Positions 6,963-8,829 of a DNA stretch of 8,829 bases are shown here, one piece after another; position 1 is the first letter of the stretch, and each line of letters starts with the position of its first letter. The position numbers were made by a program, and so were the translations under genes. Below the pieces are notes generated by a model that was not told where the DNA came from, did no database searches, and was given only the letters and a program-made list of their open reading frames with translations. The stretch lies in assembly GCA_964443805.1 (NCBI GenBank), contig CAYUEQ010000038.1, positions 1-8,829 of the forward strand, read 5' to 3'. The DNA comes from CAYUEQ01 sp964443805 (GTDB taxonomy: Bacteria > Bacillota_I > Bacilli_A > RF39 > UBA660).

Positions 6963-6991
6963 ATAATAATAATTTTAAGTGCTTTTGTCAA
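6963..6991 (-). promoter_or_regulatory. Strong sortase promoter
   Basis: On the minus strand a perfect TTGACA (6991-6986) is separated by 17 bp from TATTAT (6968-6963). The predicted start at about 6956 lies almost on the AAAGGGG ribosome site, giving a leader of about 15 nt. The -35 is one half of a TGTCA-N6-TGACA palindrome (6986-7001). Confidence 0.75.
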
Positions 6992-7001
6992 TAATATGAC
7001 A
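6986..7001. promoter_or_regulatory. TGTCA-N6-TGACA palindrome over the sortase -35
   Basis: A 16-bp dyad with perfect 5-bp arms and a 6-bp A/T centre covers the -35 hexamer of the sortase promoter. The same arms and spacing recur at 8288-8303 before the small Cys-rich gene. A dimeric regulator of Crp/Fnr-like geometry could bind it, but part of the match follows from TTGACA itself, so it may be chance. Confidence 0.3.
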
Positions 7002-7055
7002 TTTAGATTACAAAAAAAAAGAAAATAGGTTTAAGAATATATAAAGTAATTTTTA

Positions 7056-8213
7056 CTACATATTAGCTATTTCTTTTTTGTTTTTTATAACTTTAGATTC
7101 TAGATAAACTCTTTGACACATAAATATCATTATTAATATATTTAAATTAAAACTTCCTCCATAACTTAAAAGTGGCAAAGGAACCCCCGTTAAAGGAATT
7201 AATGCTAGTACTCCTAATATATTTATAAATATATGAGAAGCCATAAATAAAAATGTTCCATAAGCAATAATAGACCCTCTTAACGTTTGAGATGTTTTCG
7301 CTATTAGTAATACTCTATATAAAATAAAAGCATAACCTACTAAGACTAAAACACCAACAATAGCACCTAATTCTTCAACTATAATTGGATAAATAAAATC
7401 AGTGTGCGCCTCGGGAAGATAAAGATATTTTTGAGTTGAGTCTCCTAAACCCTCACCTAATAATCCTCCATTATTAATAGCTATTAAACCATTACAAACT
7501 TGATATCCAGTATTAGCAGTATATCTACTACAAGGATTTCTAAATTGTAATCTTTCTAATTGTCTAGAATTTAAAATTTCACTACCACTATATAATAGCA
7601 TTACCCCACCAACGGCAACTGCCCCAATTAAAATTTTAATCATTTGGATTTTATTATTCTTAGCTAGTGGAATACTAGTAAATAAAAGTAATGCTATAGC
7701 TGCTAATATCACCGCACCACCTAAGTCGGGTTGTAGTGCAATTAAAGCAACAAATATTCCAGTTACAATTAAAGGCGTTAAATAATAAATAGGATTATTA
7801 GCTTGGTTTCTCTTTGGTAAACCAAAGAATAATGCCATATATATTATAATGGCAGACTTAGCAAATTCAGCTGGTTGAATAGATATTGGACCAAACTTAA
7901 TCCAACTTCTAGCACTATTTATTAATGCCCCTTTAACTAATAAATAAATTAAAGAGATAAGAACACCTAATAAAACAAAATGAATTACATATTTATATTT
8001 TCTGGTTGGAACATTTAAAATAAAAAAGAAGCCTATGCAAAAACTAACTACTATAAAAGCTAATTGTTTAATAAAATAATGAGTTGGTTGAACACCATAT
8101 CTTAATACAGCAGCAATTGATGATGAACTATATATCATTACTAAACCTAACAATGCATAGATAATAGTGAATATTAATAGCCATTTATCTAGTTTATTTA
8201 GAGCCTTTTTCAT
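7056..8213 (-). CDS. ftsW: SEDS family peptidoglycan glycosyltransferase, FtsW type
   Basis: SEDS proteins polymerise lipid II into glycan strands in the membrane together with a class B penicillin-binding protein; FtsW acts in the divisome and RodA in elongation. The 385-residue protein is almost entirely hydrophobic, with about ten predicted spans. It carries the family signatures ARSWIKFGPISIQPAEFAK (101-119), QPDLGGAVIL (161-170), TGYQVCNGLIAINNGGLLGEGLG (235-257), YLPEAHTDFIYPIIVEELG (265-283) with the likely catalytic Asp 272, and TGVPLPLLSYGGS (342-354). ATG 8213 follows AAGGTG (8224-8219) at a 5-nt gap and an extended -10 promoter. I favour FtsW over RodA from the overall motif wording; no partner PBP is nearby to decide. 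A 5-bp hairpin just after the stop has no adjacent T-run, so I call no terminator. Transcripts may run into the sortase gene. Confidence 0.95.
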   Translation of the reverse strand: MKKALNKLDKWLLIFTIIYALLGLVMIYSSSSIAAVLRYGVQPTHYFIKQLAFIVVSFCIGFFFILNVPTRKYKYVIHFVLLGVLISLIYLLVKGALINSARSWIKFGPISIQPAEFAKSAIIIYMALFFGLPKRNQANNPIYYLTPLIVTGIFVALIALQPDLGGAVILAAIALLLFTSIPLAKNNKIQMIKILIGAVAVGGVMLLYSGSEILNSRQLERLQFRNPCSRYTANTGYQVCNGLIAINNGGLLGEGLGDSTQKYLYLPEAHTDFIYPIIVEELGAIVGVLVLVGYAFILYRVLLIAKTSQTLRGSIIAYGTFLFMASHIFINILGVLALIPLTGVPLPLLSYGGSFNLNILIMIFMCQRVYLESKVIKNKKEIANM

Positions 8214-8230
8214 AGCCTCACCTTAAAACA

Positions 8231-8259
8231 ATAATATCATATATTAAAGTATGAACCAA
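8231..8259 (-). promoter_or_regulatory. ftsW promoter with extended -10
   Basis: On the minus strand TTGGTT (8259-8254) is followed after 17 bp by TATTAT (8236-8231), preceded by TGA, which makes an extended -10. The predicted start at about 8224 coincides with the AAGGTG ribosome site, giving a leader of about 11 nt. Confidence 0.6.
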
Positions 8260-8287
8260 ATAAATTTAATAAAATAGGTTTTTTTAA

Positions 8288-8303
8288 TGTCAAAGTACTG
8301 ACA
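8288..8303. promoter_or_regulatory. TGTCA-N6-TGACA palindrome before the small Cys-rich gene
   Basis: Perfect 5-bp arms (6 bp if the flanking A/T pair is counted, 8287-8304) surround AAGTAC. It lies 12 bp upstream of the plus-strand -10 TATAGT (8316-8321) of the small gene and about 30 bp beyond the ftsW -35, in the divergent promoter region. It repeats the pattern at 6986-7001. No consensus -35 is visible for the small gene, so an activator site is conceivable. Confidence 0.4.
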
Positions 8304-8315
8304 TGATTAATAAAC

Positions 8316-8334
8316 TATAGTAGATGAAGGAGGT
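8316..8334 (+). promoter_or_regulatory. -10 element and consensus Shine-Dalgarno of the small Cys-rich gene
   Basis: TATAGT (8316-8321) stands 5 nt before AAGGAGGT (8327-8334), the best ribosome site in the window, with 8 nt to ATG 8343. A good -35 is missing at the right distance (AAGTAC at 17 bp), while a palindrome occupies that area. Confidence 0.45.
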
Positions 8335-8342
8335 ATAATAAT

Positions 8343-8537
8343 ATGTATTATTATGGAAATAGCGGCTATGGTGCTGGATATGGCGGAGCTGGTGCATGTA
8401 CACCATATGTAGGTCATACTGGCGGTAGCGGTGCAGCAATCTGGATAGTCTTATTTATACTACTAGTAATAATTTTAGGAGCTGGATGCTTTAGAGGCGG
8501 CGGCTGCGGATGTAATAACACTAGTAATTGTTGCTAA
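8343..8537 (+). CDS. Small Gly/Tyr/Cys-rich single-span membrane protein (YjcZ-like core)
   Basis: The 64-residue product has a Gly/Tyr-rich head (1-30: YYYGNSGYGAGYGG), one hydrophobic span (about 31-46, IWIVLFILLVIILG) and a Cys/Gly-rich tail (49-64, ending SNCC). The six Cys are residues 19, 49, 55, 57, 63 and 64. The head-plus-span pattern resembles the tiny YjcZ-type transmembrane proteins of Bacillus (about 26-50 residues, some called sporulation or spore proteins), but the Cys-rich tail is not part of that pattern as I recall it. It is a real gene: consensus Shine-Dalgarno, ATG, clean stop merged with a strong terminator, and G+C-rich Gly codons unlike its neighbours. It is monocistronic, divergent from ftsW. 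The function is unknown; metal binding or disulfide cross-linking by the tail is speculation. Confidence 0.8.
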   Translation: MYYYGNSGYGAGYGGAGACTPYVGHTGGSGAAIWIVLFILLVIILGAGCFRGGGCGCNNTSNCC

Positions 8538-8561
8538 AGGAAGTTTTACTTCCTTTTTTTT
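8536..8561 (+). terminator. Rho-independent terminator of the small Cys-rich gene
   Basis: A perfect 9-bp stem (8536-8544 with 8548-8556, AAAGGAAGT) with a 3-nt loop is followed by five more T (8557-8561). It starts within the stop codon. It separates this gene from the downstream deformylase gene. Confidence 0.9.
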
Positions 8562-8580
8562 GCACTTTTTTCTTTAAAAA

Positions 8581-8609
8581 TTGACATTTTATTAATTAAA
8601 CTTTATAAT
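8581..8609 (+). promoter_or_regulatory. Consensus sigma-A promoter of the deformylase gene
   Basis: TTGACA (8581-8586), a 17-bp spacer and TATAAT (8604-8609) match the vegetative consensus at every position. The predicted start is near 8616, giving a leader of about 18 nt with GAGG (8621-8624). Confidence 0.85.
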
Positions 8610-8633
8610 TATTTAGAAAAGAGGCGAAGTATT

Positions 8634-8829
8634 ATGAAATTGCCAAATATAGAAATTTTAAATGAATTTAATAAAATATTAAAAACACCGAGTAAGGATG
8701 TTTCTTTTCCGCTTGATGATAAAACTAAAAAAACAATTAAAGATATGTTAACTTACCTAAGAATGAGCCAGATAGAAGAAGAAAATGAAAAATATAATTT
8801 AAGAGCAGGAATGGGCTTAGCATTTATTC
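8634..8829 (+). CDS. def: Peptide deformylase, 5' part (cut by window end)
   Basis: Peptide deformylase removes the formyl group from the N-terminal Met of new proteins, using a metal held by a Cys and two His. Only the first 65 codons are here, so the metal ligands (in EGCLS and HEFDH motifs) are outside the window. The visible part matches the N-terminus of Gram-positive deformylases: VSFPLDDKTKKTIKDMLTYLRMSQ, then EKYNLRAGMGLAFI, the first signature GxGLAAxQ. The codon cut at 8829 starts with C, consistent with the Gln. The second Ala of the signature is Phe here, a deviation worth noting. ATG 8634 is preceded by GAGG at 9 nt and a perfect promoter. The upstream terminator makes it the first gene of its unit. 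Confidence 0.85.
   Translation, partial: MKLPNIEILNEFNKILKTPSKDVSFPLDDKTKKTIKDMLTYLRMSQIEEENEKYNLRAGMGLAFI

Noticed and set aside
6986..7001. TnrA/GlnR box
   Set aside because: The nitrogen-regulator consensus is TGTNA-N7-TNACA; both sites here have a 6-base spacer.
7012..7020. Run of nine T on the minus strand after ftsW as a terminator
   Set aside because: No stable hairpin lies directly before it; the 5-bp hairpin at 7048-7060 is too far away and weak.
1..8829. Mycoplasma-type code with TGA read as Trp
   Set aside because: Trp is encoded by TGG in several genes, and TGA is the natural stop of tlyA and abiEi at their family lengths.

Overview
The window is very A+T-rich and uses the standard bacterial code: TGG encodes Trp, and TGA serves as a stop in tlyA and abiEi. 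Nearly every gene has a Gram-positive Shine-Dalgarno, and consensus-like -35/-10 promoters with 17-bp spacers are easy to find. The presence of an FtsW-type SEDS glycosyltransferase and a class B sortase points to a walled, low-G+C Firmicute. I would guess an uncultured Bacilli/Erysipelotrichia/RF39-like lineage rather than a wall-less Mycoplasma. That placement is inference from composition and family resemblance only.

Most of the window (about 1-8213) reads on the minus strand, in the order ftsW, class B sortase, typA, tlyA, an AbiE-type toxin-antitoxin remnant, and tex. Each housekeeping gene has its own recognisable promoter, and strong terminators follow typA and the displaced tlyA end, so this is a row of short transcription units rather than one operon. 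At about 8213-8343 a divergent promoter region separates ftsW from two plus-strand genes: a 64-residue Gly/Tyr/Cys-rich single-span membrane protein with its own terminator, and the 5' part of a peptide deformylase gene cut by the window end.

The accessory part is about 2217-3467. An abiEi (antitoxin) / abiEii (toxin) pair sits exactly between the 3' end of tlyA and what looks like the original tlyA terminator. A diverged 37-bp copy of the tlyA 3' end lies at the far side of the module, so it is flanked by direct repeats, as expected of an element that integrated into the 3' end of tlyA and rebuilt it. No integrase is present. The toxin gene is destroyed: its N-terminal 50 codons and its C-terminal third are joined, out of frame, by a deletion that removed the nucleotidyltransferase core. 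The antitoxin gene and its palindromic operator/promoter are intact. The result is an orphan, self-regulating antitoxin beside a fossil toxin.

Other points of note: tlyA seems to start at ATT; the sortase lacks the expected catalytic Arg; and two TGTCA-N6-TGACA palindromes stand before the sortase gene and the small Cys-rich gene. I saw no rRNA, tRNA, CRISPR array or IS element. No gene-free stretch exceeds about 130 bases.
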